From Acidimicrobiia bacterium (lineage in GTDB: Bacteria > Actinomycetota > Acidimicrobiia > Spongiisociales > JAHEDJ01), in assembly GCA_030598025.1 (NCBI GenBank), contig JAUVQS010000009.1, positions 1 through 22,668 of the forward strand: a stretch of DNA of 22,668 bases, written 5' to 3'. A program made the translations under genes and the position numbers. The notes beneath the pieces were generated by a model, which was given only the letters and a program-made list of their open reading frames with translations, ran no database searches and was not told the origin of the DNA. Below, piece after piece: positions 1 to 6,686 of this stretch. Position 1 is the first letter of the stretch, and every line of letters starts with the position of its first letter.

Positions 1-430
1 AGAAGACCTCCTGTTGGTTGGGGCGGCTCATCTGCCGATAGCGGGCGGTCAGACGTCGTATACCCGGAATGTCGAATCCGGCCGACTGTTCGATCCGATC
101 GGTGCCGGCGCCGGCTGCGGCTAGTTGTCCGGTGGCCAGGATCCGATCAAACGAAACCACACCCTGCTCGAGGGTTTCTTCCAGGTGTGGCTGGTCGGTC
201 AGGACCCGTGCCGCTGTGACTAGGGCTTTGGCTGTTTCGGGAGCGACATCCAGTCTTCCGGCGGTCCATTCGTGGAGGGAACGGCATCCGTCGGCCAATG
301 GGGCTTGTCGTTGGTCGGCTTCACGAAGCAGACCGATCTGGCGGGCTCGGGCTTGTGCCACATACGTTTCGAGTCGGATGAGTTGTTGTTCTAACTGGTC
401 GGTGGTCAGATCGTGGACTTTCGTCTTCAT
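1..430 (-). CDS. DUF222 (13E12-type) HNH-endonuclease family protein, N-terminal part, runs off left edge
   Basis: I read this frame by hand from an ATG at 430 down to base 1: 143 codons with no stop, so the C-terminal part lies outside the window. The protein has the DUF222 pattern: an N-terminal helix rich in Leu/Gln/Arg, then GCRSLHEW (about residues 48-55), an Ala-rich helix (AKALVTAARVLTDQPHL) and a 'LEQGVVSFDRI' segment. In the family this N-terminal domain is usually followed by a C-terminal HNH nuclease domain, which cannot be seen here. These proteins are common and often multicopy in actinobacteria (REP13E12 family) and are linked to mobile or repetitive DNA; their role is poorly defined. 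There is no Shine-Dalgarno before the ATG. A TATGTT box lies 6 nt upstream, which suits a leaderless transcript. Family call is firm; nuclease function is inferred. Confidence 0.82.
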   Translation of the reverse strand, partial: MKTKVHDLTTDQLEQQLIRLETYVAQARARQIGLLREADQRQAPLADGCRSLHEWTAGRLDVAPETAKALVTAARVLTDQPHLEETLEQGVVSFDRILATGQLAAAGAGTDRIEQSAGFDIPGIRRLTARYRQMSRPNQQEVF

Positions 431-436
431 ACTCAC

Positions 437-442
437 AACATA
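437..442 (-). promoter_or_regulatory. Candidate -10 box of the DUF222 gene, leaderless
   Basis: On the minus strand TATGTT (TANNNT) ends 6 nt before the ATG at 430, so transcription would start at or next to the start codon. No ribosome-binding site is present. No convincing -35 hexamer was seen. Confidence 0.35.
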
Positions 443-556
443 TCGGTCGGGTGTGACAGAAAAGGGCAGAAAACAGGTGATTAGACAAGAAACACAAAGA
501 AATGTTGAAGAGGCTGCTGGCTACTGGCCGGCGGATCGTGAAGAAGTGGAACGCGA

Positions 557-577
557 TTCGCAGTTCGCAGTTCGCCA
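557..577. repeat. Short heptamer tandem repeat (TTCGCAG)
   Basis: TTCGCAG occurs at 557 and 564, followed by a diverged third unit (TTCGCCA) at 571. The 7-bp period matches the CGCGACT-type repeat at 1167-1193 at the other end of the same gene-free stretch. Confidence 0.6.
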
Positions 578-588
578 CCCCCCTCGAT

Positions 589-607
589 CCGGACCCTTCG
601 GGTCCGG
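589..607. repeat. Perfect 8-bp hairpin
   Basis: CCGGACCC (589-596) and GGGTCCGG (600-607) are exact reverse complements around a TTC loop. There is no T-run on either side, so a normal intrinsic terminator is not supported. It is the first of several hairpins in the 431-1197 gene-free stretch. Confidence 0.5.
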
Positions 608-620
608 CGCACTCGTCCCC

Positions 621-720
621 CAACGGTCGCTCCGCTCCCTGGGGGGAGGAACATGAGGTTGAGACTTCCGCCCAACGCTCGCTCCGCTCCCTGCGGGCAG
701 AAACGTGAGGTCGAGACTCC
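621..720. repeat. Two adjacent copies of a ~50-bp palindrome-containing unit
   Basis: The units begin at 621 and 673, 52 bp apart. Their first 21 bases differ at one position (core CGCTCCGCTCCCTG). Both continue through a C-run/G-run palindrome into a purine-rich tail (GAAACGTGAGGTCGAGACT-like). A third, more diverged copy lies at 985-1030. No reading frame through them looks like protein. Confidence 0.65.
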
Positions 721-784
721 CCTCAACGGTGATCCACTCCGCAACAGTGCGACACTTTCGGGTACGAAGGATTCTCCTTCAAAG

Positions 785-959
785 GTGCTCTCCCGCTGGC
801 GGGGGAGCTGTCCGGCGCAGCCGGACTGAGGGGGCACTGCAGCTAAAGGGCCTTGGATCTGTTGGTGGTTGTCCGGGAGCCCCCTCCAACCTGCTCCGCA
901 GGAGCAGGCCAACTCACCCCAGCTAGCGCTGGTGGAGGACGTTTGAGAGGCACCAGGTG
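785..959 (+). repeat. Structured intergenic repeat, copy 1
   Basis: About 175 bp, same orientation as copy 2 at 15815-16006. The copies share exact blocks such as CCGGACTGAGGGGG and a nearly identical 43-base stretch around CCTGCTCCGCAGGAGC. Hairpins visible here: CTCCCGC/GCGGGGGAG near the start, GTCCGGC/GCCGGAC with a GCA loop, CCTGCTCC/GGAGCAGG with a GCA loop, and CCAGC/GCTGG with a TAGC loop. Short open frames across it are low complexity and look like shadows. It resembles a REP/MITE-like dispersed element; the family name is unknown to me. Confidence 0.75.
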
Positions 960-984
960 TCGCACATCCCCGCGACAGAACAAC

Positions 985-1030
985 CAACGGTCGGTTCGCT
1001 CCCTGGGGGGAGAAACGAGATGTTTCCTCC
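985..1030. repeat. Third, diverged copy of the palindromic unit
   Basis: The first 21 bases (985-1005) match the unit at 621 except at two positions. The CTCCC...GGGAG palindrome and the GAAACG tail follow, after which the sequence diverges. The structured repeat (785-959) lies between this copy and the first two. Confidence 0.6.
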
Positions 1031-1058
1031 CCCGCGACGCCGCAGGTGTCGTGTTGGG

Positions 1059-1119
1059 TCAACATAGAAAGACCTGTCAGATCTAACTGCAAAGACGTGG
1101 CCAGGTCTTTCTATGTTGA
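1059..1119. repeat. 18-bp perfect inverted repeat with 25-bp spacer
   Basis: TCAACATAGAAAGACCTG at 1059-1076 is the exact reverse complement of 1102-1119. The arms are far less GC-rich than their surroundings. The 25-bp spacer is too large, and the flanks too poor in T, for a typical intrinsic terminator. The right arm abuts the tRNA-3'-end-like motif at 1121-1139. It could be the end of a small mobile element, a recombination site, or a long RNA stem. Confidence 0.8.
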
Positions 1120-1120
1120 G

Positions 1121-1139
1121 GGGAGGTGGATTCGAACCC
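1121..1139 (-). other. tRNA 3'-end-like motif (possible tRNA remnant)
   Basis: On the minus strand this reads as a T-loop-like GGTTCGAATCC followed by CACCTCCCC, which resembles a tRNA T-loop and 3' acceptor strand. The 5' half of the T-stem does not pair, and I found no matching acceptor, D-arm or anticodon arm, so it is not a working tRNA gene. A 3' tRNA fragment of this type is what an integrated element can leave behind. Chance similarity is possible. Confidence 0.3.
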
Positions 1140-1166
1140 GAAGGGCTCGGAGACGGAGGGGGTCCT

Positions 1167-1193
1167 CGCGACCAGCTATCCGCGACTCGCGAC
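1167..1193. repeat. Heptamer-spaced CGCGAC repeats
   Basis: CGCGAC occurs at 1167, 1181 and 1188, that is 14 and 7 bp apart. The block ends just before the stop codon of the small cold-shock-like gene. Confidence 0.45.
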
Positions 1194-1197
1194 TAGC

Positions 1198-1410
1198 TCA
1201 ATATCCGTCGTGGCCGATTCGGACGTTGGTTACGAAGGTTTGATCGTCTTCTTCGACGACGTCGAAGGTGATGCGTTGGCCCTGGCGCAAGAAGCGGAAC
1301 ATGCTGTCTTCCAGTGAGCCGGGGCGCAGATAGACCTCGTCGCGTTCGGGATCAAGGACGACGACGCCGGTTTGAGTGCCGGTGTCGTATGTCTTGACGA
1401 AACCCTGCAT
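1198..1410 (-). CDS. Small cold-shock-domain-like protein (70 aa)
   Basis: The 70-residue protein has the layout of a single cold-shock OB-fold: an initial GFVKTYD strand like the GxVKWF start of Csp proteins, a VVVLDPERDEVYLRP segment where Csp proteins carry the two RNP motifs, a middle 'LRQGQRITFDVVEED' matching the usual L-x-x-G-Q-x-V-x-F pattern, and a final FVTNVRIG strand. The aromatic residues that normally stack on nucleic acid in RNP1/RNP2 (KGFGFI, VFVH) are missing, so single-strand RNA/DNA binding may be weak or altered. It starts 9 nt after the rpmB stop on the same strand, so the two are probably cotranscribed. No clear ribosome-binding site precedes the ATG. Fold call is moderate; function is inferred. 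Confidence 0.72.
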   Translation of the reverse strand: MQGFVKTYDTGTQTGVVVLDPERDEVYLRPGSLEDSMFRFLRQGQRITFDVVEEDDQTFVTNVRIGHDGY

Positions 1411-1419
1411 GGCGGCTGG

Positions 1420-1608
1420 CTAGGCCTTCTCGACCTTGCCGGCTTTGAGGCAGGAGGTGCAGACGCGCACCCGCTTGGTGTTCGAACCGTGCTTCACACG
1501 GACGCGCTGGATATTGGGGGTCCACCGGCGGTTGGAGCGCTTGTGCGAGAAGGAAACCTTCTTGCCAAAGCTCGGTTCTTTGTTGCAGACTTCACAGCGA
1601 TAGGACAT
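1420..1608 (-). CDS. rpmB: 50S ribosomal protein L28
   Basis: The 62-residue protein matches bacterial L28: it starts MSYRCEVCNK, carries the conserved GKKVSFSHKRSNRRWTPNI stretch (about 16-33), and ends with RVRVCTSCLKAGKVEK. Cysteines at 5, 8, 50 and 53 make a CxxC...CxxC zinc ribbon, so this is the zinc-binding form of L28. Actinobacteria often hold a second, cysteine-free L28 under zinc control, but none is visible here. The length is normal for the family. It lies divergent from the fakA-recG run, with about 95 bp between the two start codons that must hold both promoters. Confidence 0.96.
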   Translation of the reverse strand: MSYRCEVCNKEPSFGKKVSFSHKRSNRRWTPNIQRVRVKHGSNTKRVRVCTSCLKAGKVEKA

Positions 1609-1668
1609 CAGTAAACCTTTGGGGAACGGCGCCGGAGCTTAGCACCGGAGCGACTTGTCGAGAAACCG

Positions 1669-1674
1669 TATAAT
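1669..1674 (+). promoter_or_regulatory. Consensus -10 box upstream of the fakA-recG gene run
   Basis: A perfect TATAAT sits 29 nt before the ATG at 1704. Transcription would start near 1681 and leave a leader of about 22 nt that contains AGGAA. No good -35 hexamer is found at 16-18 nt (TTGTCG at 1655 is too close). Confidence 0.5.
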
Positions 1675-1703
1675 CGCCCGATCAAACCCTAGGAACCTCT
1701 TCC

Positions 1704-3305
1704 ATGCGGCTCAGCGCCGGACGCCTCAAGCGGATATTCGAACGTTACTACGACCGACTCGGTGAGCATCGGGAAGCTCTCAACCGCCTCAATGTGTATC
1801 CGGTACCCGACGGCGACACCGGCACGAATATGCGCTTGACGGTTGGTGCTGTGATGGAGGCCCTCAGTGATGCCACCAGCATGGACGAGGTGTCGGCTGC
1901 CATCGCTCATGGTTCGCTGATGGGCGCCCGCGGTAACAGTGGTGTGATCCTTTCGCAGATACTCCGAGGTTTGTCGGATACCTTCCGACCACTCTCCGAC
2001 GTCGGGACCGCCGACCTCGTCTCCGCTCTCGATACTGCTTCCGAAGCTGCTTACGAGGCGGTCCTGCGTCCGGTGGAGGGCACCATTCTGACCGTACTTC
2101 GTGTGGCGTCGGAAGCGGCGGGTGAGGTCGGTACTGCGGTCGGAGACGATCTTGGCGCCATGCTCGAACGAGTGTATGAACGCGCTCAGGGTGCCCTGGA
2201 AGAAACGCCCGAACTCCTTCCGGTGCTCAAGCAGGCCGGAGTGGTCGACGCCGGCGGCGCCGGGCTACTGCTGCTGATTGGAGCGTTCCTGGAAGAGGTC
2301 AGCGGTATCGATGTGATCTTTCCCGATCGTCTCTTCGTCGATGCAGCAACTGTCGAAGGGTCAACGAGCGATGTCGGTGGACCGCGTTATGAGGTGATGT
2401 ACTTCCTGGAGGCTGAGACCGTCGATGAGATGCGCCGATCATGGGGTGAAATCGGCGACTCCATCGTGGTTGTGGGTGGGGACGGCATGTGGAATTGTCA
2501 TATTCACACCGATCAGATCGGCCCCTCGATCGAAGCAGGCATTGCCGCCGGTCGAGTTCGCGACATCCGAGTGACAGACCTCATCGAGCAGGCGGGCGAA
2601 CTTGCCTTTCATGCTGGATTCGACCCGATTCCGGAGTTCTACGACGCGCCGATCGCGGTGGTGCCGGTCGCCGCCGGTGACGGGCTCGTCGAGTTGTTCC
2701 GCTCGGCCGGAGCGTCCGGCATCGTTCGCGGAGGCCAGACGATGAACCCCTCCACAGCCGATCTGCTGGAGGTCGTCGAGTCGTTGCCTGCGGAAACCGT
2801 TGTGCTGCTCCCGAACAACAAGAACATCATTCCGGTGGCCGAACAAGTTGACACGATCAGCACGAAGAGAGTCCATGTGGTCCCGACCCGATCTGTTCCG
2901 CAGGGGTTGGCCGCGATGATGGCGTTCCTGCCGCGTGGTGTCGACATCGATTCGATCCTTGAAGGGATGCAGGAGGAGGCCAATTCCGTCATCTCCGGCG
3001 AGGTCACTCGGGCGGTTCGCGACGCGGTGGTCGATTTCGGTCAGATTCGAAAAGGGGATTGGTTTGGCCTGGTCGACGGCGAGATAACTTCGTCGGCGGA
3101 TACGCTCGATGAGGCGCTGATAGGCCTGCTCGAGCATCTGGTCGACCCCGAGAGAGAGTTACTGACCCTGATCACGGGCGATGCGGCGTCGGGAGAGGTT
3201 ACCGGGGTCGCCGAGCGGTGGATGGCGGATCAACGGCCGGGAGTCGAGATGGAGGTGGTCGACGGCGGTCAACCGCTCTACCCCTACTATCTCTCAGTGG
3301 AGTGA
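1704..3305 (+). CDS. fakA: DAK2/DhaL-domain fatty acid kinase-like protein (FakA/YloV family)
   Basis: The 533-residue protein has the FakA layout: an N-terminal DhaL kinase domain with the NVYPVPDGDTGTNM motif (30-43; Asp36, Asp38 and Asp/Gly neighbours bind Mg-ATP) and GARGNSGVILSQ (74-85), a middle domain, and a C-terminal DegV-like region (about 310-533, with VVLLPNNKNI and the 'PTRSVPQGLAAM' segment). In Firmicutes FakA phosphorylates fatty acids presented by FakB proteins, feeding PlsX/PlsY phospholipid synthesis. No fakB is visible here, but plsX lies about 6 kb downstream in the same run. The ATG at 1704 follows AGGAA and a -10 box. The stop overlaps the recG start as GTGA. Family is certain; fatty-acid substrate is inferred by homology. 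Confidence 0.9.
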   Translation: MRLSAGRLKRIFERYYDRLGEHREALNRLNVYPVPDGDTGTNMRLTVGAVMEALSDATSMDEVSAAIAHGSLMGARGNSGVILSQILRGLSDTFRPLSDVGTADLVSALDTASEAAYEAVLRPVEGTILTVLRVASEAAGEVGTAVGDDLGAMLERVYERAQGALEETPELLPVLKQAGVVDAGGAGLLLLIGAFLEEVSGIDVIFPDRLFVDAATVEGSTSDVGGPRYEVMYFLEAETVDEMRRSWGEIGDSIVVVGGDGMWNCHIHTDQIGPSIEAGIAAGRVRDIRVTDLIEQAGELAFHAGFDPIPEFYDAPIAVVPVAAGDGLVELFRSAGASGIVRGGQTMNPSTADLLEVVESLPAETVVLLPNNKNIIPVAEQVDTISTKRVHVVPTRSVPQGLAAMMAFLPRGVDIDSILEGMQEEANSVISGEVTRAVRDAVVDFGQIRKGDWFGLVDGEITSSADTLDEALIGLLEHLVDPERELLTLITGDAASGEVTGVAERWMADQRPGVEMEVVDGGQPLYPYYLSVE

Positions 3306-5674
3306 CCGGTCGAAGCCTCGCCTATCTGACGTCTGTCCCCATCGAGCAGGTCAAGGGCTTGACGGGGAAACGTGGTCAAGCCCTGCGCAAGGCAGGGATC
3401 ACTTCGGTGACCGATCTGCTGCTCCATACGCCGCGTCGCTACCTCGATCGCAGCACGGTGACCCCGATCGGCTCGCTCACGGCCGGTGAAGAAGTAACTG
3501 TGATGGGTCGGGTTCGCAAGGTGTCCACCCGTCGTCCGCGCCGGAATCTCACGATCGTCGAGGCAGACATCGCCGACGAATCGGGCAGCGTTCGTTGTGT
3601 GTGGTTCAATCAGGGATTTCGAGCCAGGCAGCTCACCGAGGGCTCCGAGGTTGCCGTCAGTGGAAAGCTCGAAACCAGAAAGAACCGGCGGCAGATGAAC
3701 AGCCCGGCCGTCGACATGCTGACCAGCGATCTCGAATCGCTCGTAACGGGGCGGGTCGTTCCGATCCACCCATCGGTGGGTGAGGTCGGGCCCGGTTACA
3801 TGCGGCGAGCGGTGCACAACGGACTCCTGCGGTCGCGTCCGATTCTCGATCCTCTACCCGGCGAACTCGTTTCTCGTCTCGGTCTGATAGCGCGAGACCA
3901 GGCGGTGGCCACCATGCACTTCCCGGAAACGATGGAGGATGTGCAGCCGGCCAGACGCAGGCTGGTGTTCGACGAGTTGTTTCGCCTCGAAGTCGCGCTG
4001 GCTCTAAACAAGCGACGGATGATCGACCAGGCTCAAGGGTTCAGTCATCCGGTTGATGCCGAACTCGTACGGCGTGATCTCTCGTTGACCGCAACGAGGA
4101 TGAAGCTCGACTGGCTCGCCGACGAGAACCTCGACCCTGGTCTGGCTGCAGAAATCCGGAATTCTCTGGATGACACCGTGACTGCCCGGATCGCTTCCCG
4201 AGAAGACCTGCACGTCGATCAAGCCGGCGAAGAGGACCGCGATCGGGCAACGGTCATGGCTTCCGAGTTCACCAAGACGCTGCCATTCCCTCCGACCAAC
4301 GCTCAAATCCAGGCGATCTTCGACATCCTCAGCGATCTCGTCGTTCCTCACCCGATGCACCGACTCCTCCAGGGGGAGGTCGGCTCCGGTAAAACCCTCG
4401 TGGCCGTTTATGCCCTGCTGGCGTCGGTCGGGAGCGGCTATCAGGCCGCGGTCATGGCACCCACCGAGGTTCTTTCGGAGCAGCATTTCATCAGCATCGC
4501 GGCACTTATCGACGGAGCCGGAATGGCACCGGCCGAAACGGGCGGTGAGGACCTGGGGATGGAATCTCTGTTCTCCCAGGAACCGGGCGAGCATCAGGTC
4601 TCGATCGCTCTCCTGACCGCCAGTCACGCCGAGGTCAACTTCCGGCCTCGAGGAGCGACCAAGCGAGATGATCTCCTGGCGTGGATCGCAGCCGGGAAGA
4701 TCGATATCGTCGTCGGCACCCACGCTCTCATCCAGGAAGGCGTGCACTTTCAGCGACTCGGCCTGGCCGTCGTAGATGAGCAGCACCGATTCGGCGTTGC
4801 ACAGCGAGTCCTTCTCAAGGAGAAGGCAGTTGACGTGGATCCCGACCTGTTGATCATGACCGCCACACCGATCCCGCGCACTCTTTCGATGACCCTCTAC
4901 GGAGATCTCGATGTTTCTGTCTTGGATGAAATGCCTCCCGGTCGAACGCCGGTAGCGACTCGAGCCGTAGATCCCGCCGGGCTCAGCGTCGTGTACGAGG
5001 AGGTCCGAGAGCAAGTCGGCACCGGACGCCAGGTCTTCTATGTTTGTCCGCTGGTCGAAGAGAGCCTGAAGATCGAGGCAGCTTCTGCGACTGCGGAGTA
5101 CGAGCGGTTGAAAGCGATCTTTCCGAAGCTTCGACTCGGGCTCTTGCACGGTCAGATGCCCTCGAAGGACAAAGAGGCGACGATGCGTACGTTCCGCGCA
5201 GGCGAGATCGACATTCTCGTGGCGACAACCGTCATCGAAGTCGGTATCGATATTCCGAACGCCTCGATGATGGTCATCCAGGACGCCGACCGCTTCGGAC
5301 TAAGTCAACTTCACCAACTGCGTGGCCGCGTCGGCCGGGGCTCCCACGCCTCACTCTGTGTCCTGGTGGCCGATCCAACGACGGATGAGGGGAAGGCCCG
5401 TATCGCCGCGATGGTTTCTACGAATGACGGCTTCCGGCTTGCCGAAGAAGACCTCCGCATCCGCGGTCAGGGCACCGTGTTCGGTACCCGCCAATCCGGA
5501 ATGGCTGATCTCCGGCTCGCCGACATTCTCAAAGACACCGACACTCTCATCTCTGCCAGGAGAGAGGCATTTGGCCTCGTAGCCGACGACCCGGAGCTCA
5601 CAGCTCATCCCGACATCAAGGACGAAATCAAGGAGATGCTCGGCGACGCGGTGGATTGGCTGTTCGTCTCATGA
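3302..5674 (+). CDS. recG: ATP-dependent DNA helicase RecG
   Basis: RecG remodels stalled replication forks and branched recombination intermediates. Using GTG 3302 the product is 790 residues. It starts with the usual 'VKGLTGKRGQALRKAGI...DLLLHTPRRYLDR' segment and an OB/wedge domain (about 50-200), followed by helicase motifs: Walker A GEVGSGKT (358-365), DEQH (492-495), TATPIPRTL, and the C-terminal TTVIEVGIDIPNAS and QLRGRVGRG motifs. It is somewhat longer than E. coli RecG (693 aa). I chose GTG 3302 because it makes a 4-bp GTGA overlap with the fakA stop and leaves the conserved N-terminus intact. An upstream in-frame start at 3218 would add 28 residues overlapping fakA, of low complexity and not RecG-like. 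The stop overlaps rsmD by ATGA. Confidence 0.95.
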   Translation: MTGRSLAYLTSVPIEQVKGLTGKRGQALRKAGITSVTDLLLHTPRRYLDRSTVTPIGSLTAGEEVTVMGRVRKVSTRRPRRNLTIVEADIADESGSVRCVWFNQGFRARQLTEGSEVAVSGKLETRKNRRQMNSPAVDMLTSDLESLVTGRVVPIHPSVGEVGPGYMRRAVHNGLLRSRPILDPLPGELVSRLGLIARDQAVATMHFPETMEDVQPARRRLVFDELFRLEVALALNKRRMIDQAQGFSHPVDAELVRRDLSLTATRMKLDWLADENLDPGLAAEIRNSLDDTVTARIASREDLHVDQAGEEDRDRATVMASEFTKTLPFPPTNAQIQAIFDILSDLVVPHPMHRLLQGEVGSGKTLVAVYALLASVGSGYQAAVMAPTEVLSEQHFISIAALIDGAGMAPAETGGEDLGMESLFSQEPGEHQVSIALLTASHAEVNFRPRGATKRDDLLAWIAAGKIDIVVGTHALIQEGVHFQRLGLAVVDEQHRFGVAQRVLLKEKAVDVDPDLLIMTATPIPRTLSMTLYGDLDVSVLDEMPPGRTPVATRAVDPAGLSVVYEEVREQVGTGRQVFYVCPLVEESLKIEAASATAEYERLKAIFPKLRLGLLHGQMPSKDKEATMRTFRAGEIDILVATTVIEVGIDIPNASMMVIQDADRFGLSQLHQLRGRVGRGSHASLCVLVADPTTDEGKARIAAMVSTNDGFRLAEEDLRIRGQGTVFGTRQSGMADLRLADILKDTDTLISARREAFGLVADDPELTAHPDIKDEIKEMLGDAVDWLFVS

Positions 5675-6213
5675 GGATCATCGCCGGGCACGCCAAGGGT
5701 CGACGGCTGCAGAGCCCCAGAGGCATGGGGACCAGGCCGATGATGGATCGCGTTCGGGAAGCTCTCTTCTCTTCGCTGGGAACCAGGGTTCCGGGGAGTC
5801 GGGTACTCGACCTCTACGCCGGCTCCGGGTCGCTCGGGCTCGAAGCACTGAGTCGGGGAGCGGACTCCGCCGTTTTCGTCGAGCAAGGCGGGCCGGCTAT
5901 CGAGGTCCTCAGGGCCAACGTGCAGTCCGTTGGGCTGGGCGGATCGGTCATCACGACGGACGTCCAGAGGTTTCTCGAGGGCTCCGATGGCGAGTTCGAC
6001 CTGGTGTTCGTTGACCCTCCCTATGCGCTGGAGCTAGCTTCAGTAGAAGAGATACTGGAACTCGTAGTCGACAGGATCCCGGTCGGGGGTACCGTTGTCC
6101 TACATCGCCCCGATGGAGAAGACGAGGCGGAAGAGCCGACGGGACTTGTCAAGGTCGATGAACGCCGGTACGGACGTACCCGACTCTGGCGATATGAGAG
6201 GAAGATGCCGTGA
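5671..6213 (+). CDS. rsmD: 16S rRNA (guanine(966)-N(2))-methyltransferase RsmD
   Basis: RsmD uses S-adenosylmethionine to methylate G966 of 16S rRNA during small-subunit assembly. The 180-residue product starts MRIIAGHAKGRRL, as is typical, has TRPMMDRVREALF (21-33), the SAM-binding motif DLYAGSGSLG (47-56), and the catalytic DPPY (115-118). I chose ATG 5671, which overlaps the recG stop (ATGA). A TTG at 5656 would add five residues with no family support. The stop overlaps the coaD GTG. RsmD next to coaD is a widespread arrangement. Confidence 0.95.
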   Translation: MRIIAGHAKGRRLQSPRGMGTRPMMDRVREALFSSLGTRVPGSRVLDLYAGSGSLGLEALSRGADSAVFVEQGGPAIEVLRANVQSVGLGGSVITTDVQRFLEGSDGEFDLVFVDPPYALELASVEEILELVVDRIPVGGTVVLHRPDGEDEAEEPTGLVKVDERRYGRTRLWRYERKMP

Positions 6214-6686
6214 CCATCGCAATTTGCCCGGGCAGTTTCGACCCTCCAACGAATGGGCACATCGACGTTATCCGTCGGGCACTCGCCATTTTCGATGAGG
6301 TGGTCGTTGGCGTAATCGGGAACCCTTCAAAGGATCCGTTGTTCAGCGCCGGGGAGCGAGTGAGCCTCCTTGAGCGTGTGTTTGAGGGGGTCGATCGGAT
6401 GAGTGTCGAGAGTTTTGACGGCCTGCTCGTCGACTTCGCGCGGAGCAGGAACGCCGATGTGATCGTCAAAGGACTACGCGGTGTGGGTGACTTCGACAGC
6501 GAACAACAGATGGCCCAGATGAACCATCATCTGTCCGGGATCGAAACCTGTTTCGTTGCGACGAATCCATCGCATGGATACATCTCCTCATCCCTGGTCA
6601 AAGAAGTGGCAAGATTGGGCGGCGACACCGACCGGTTGGTTCCGGTCGAAGTCCAGCGAGCCCTCGATGAGAAGGTGCCCAAATGA
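6210..6686 (+). CDS. coaD: Phosphopantetheine adenylyltransferase
   Basis: CoaD joins 4'-phosphopantetheine and ATP to give dephospho-CoA, the fourth step of coenzyme A synthesis, in the cytosol. The 158 residues match the family length. Visible motifs are GSFDPPTNGHID (8-19) with the nucleotidyltransferase T/HxGH signature (TNGH 14-17), KGLRGVGDFDSEQQMAQMN (the substrate-binding stretch), and the C-terminal SSSLVKEVA motif. The GTG start overlaps the rsmD stop by 4 bp. The stop overlaps the next ATG by 4 bp. Confidence 0.96.
   Translation: MTIAICPGSFDPPTNGHIDVIRRALAIFDEVVVGVIGNPSKDPLFSAGERVSLLERVFEGVDRMSVESFDGLLVDFARSRNADVIVKGLRGVGDFDSEQQMAQMNHHLSGIETCFVATNPSHGYISSSLVKEVARLGGDTDRLVPVEVQRALDEKVPK

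Noticed and set aside
69..656. A 195-residue plus-strand protein over the left edge
   Set aside because: It is antisense to the DUF222 gene at 1-430, rich in Arg/Ser/Trp, and continues into the hairpin-rich repeat region. No family pattern.
481..1092. A 203-residue minus-strand protein across the repeat block
   Set aside because: Its length comes from translating GC-rich repeats. Parts of it repeat where the DNA repeats, and no family pattern is visible.
1059..1119. An intrinsic terminator
   Set aside because: The 25-nt loop is too long and no T-run follows either arm.
557..1193. A CRISPR array
   Set aside because: The repeats are too short or too few, lack regular unique spacers, and no cas gene is present.
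1111..1200. A tRNA gene on the minus strand
   Set aside because: Only a T-loop and 3'-strand-like motif is present. The T-stem does not pair and no acceptor, D or anticodon arm fits.
2439..3137. A 232-residue minus-strand open frame
   Set aside because: It is antisense to the C-terminal half of the fakA-like gene and lacks any recognisable domain.
3218..3301. An earlier start for recG (818 residues)
   Set aside because: The extra 28 residues overlap fakA and are Gly/Arg/Ser-rich with no RecG likeness. GTG 3302 gives a standard 4-bp overlap.
4004..5149. A 381-residue minus-strand open frame
   Set aside because: It is antisense to the conserved helicase core of recG and reads as a codon-bias shadow.
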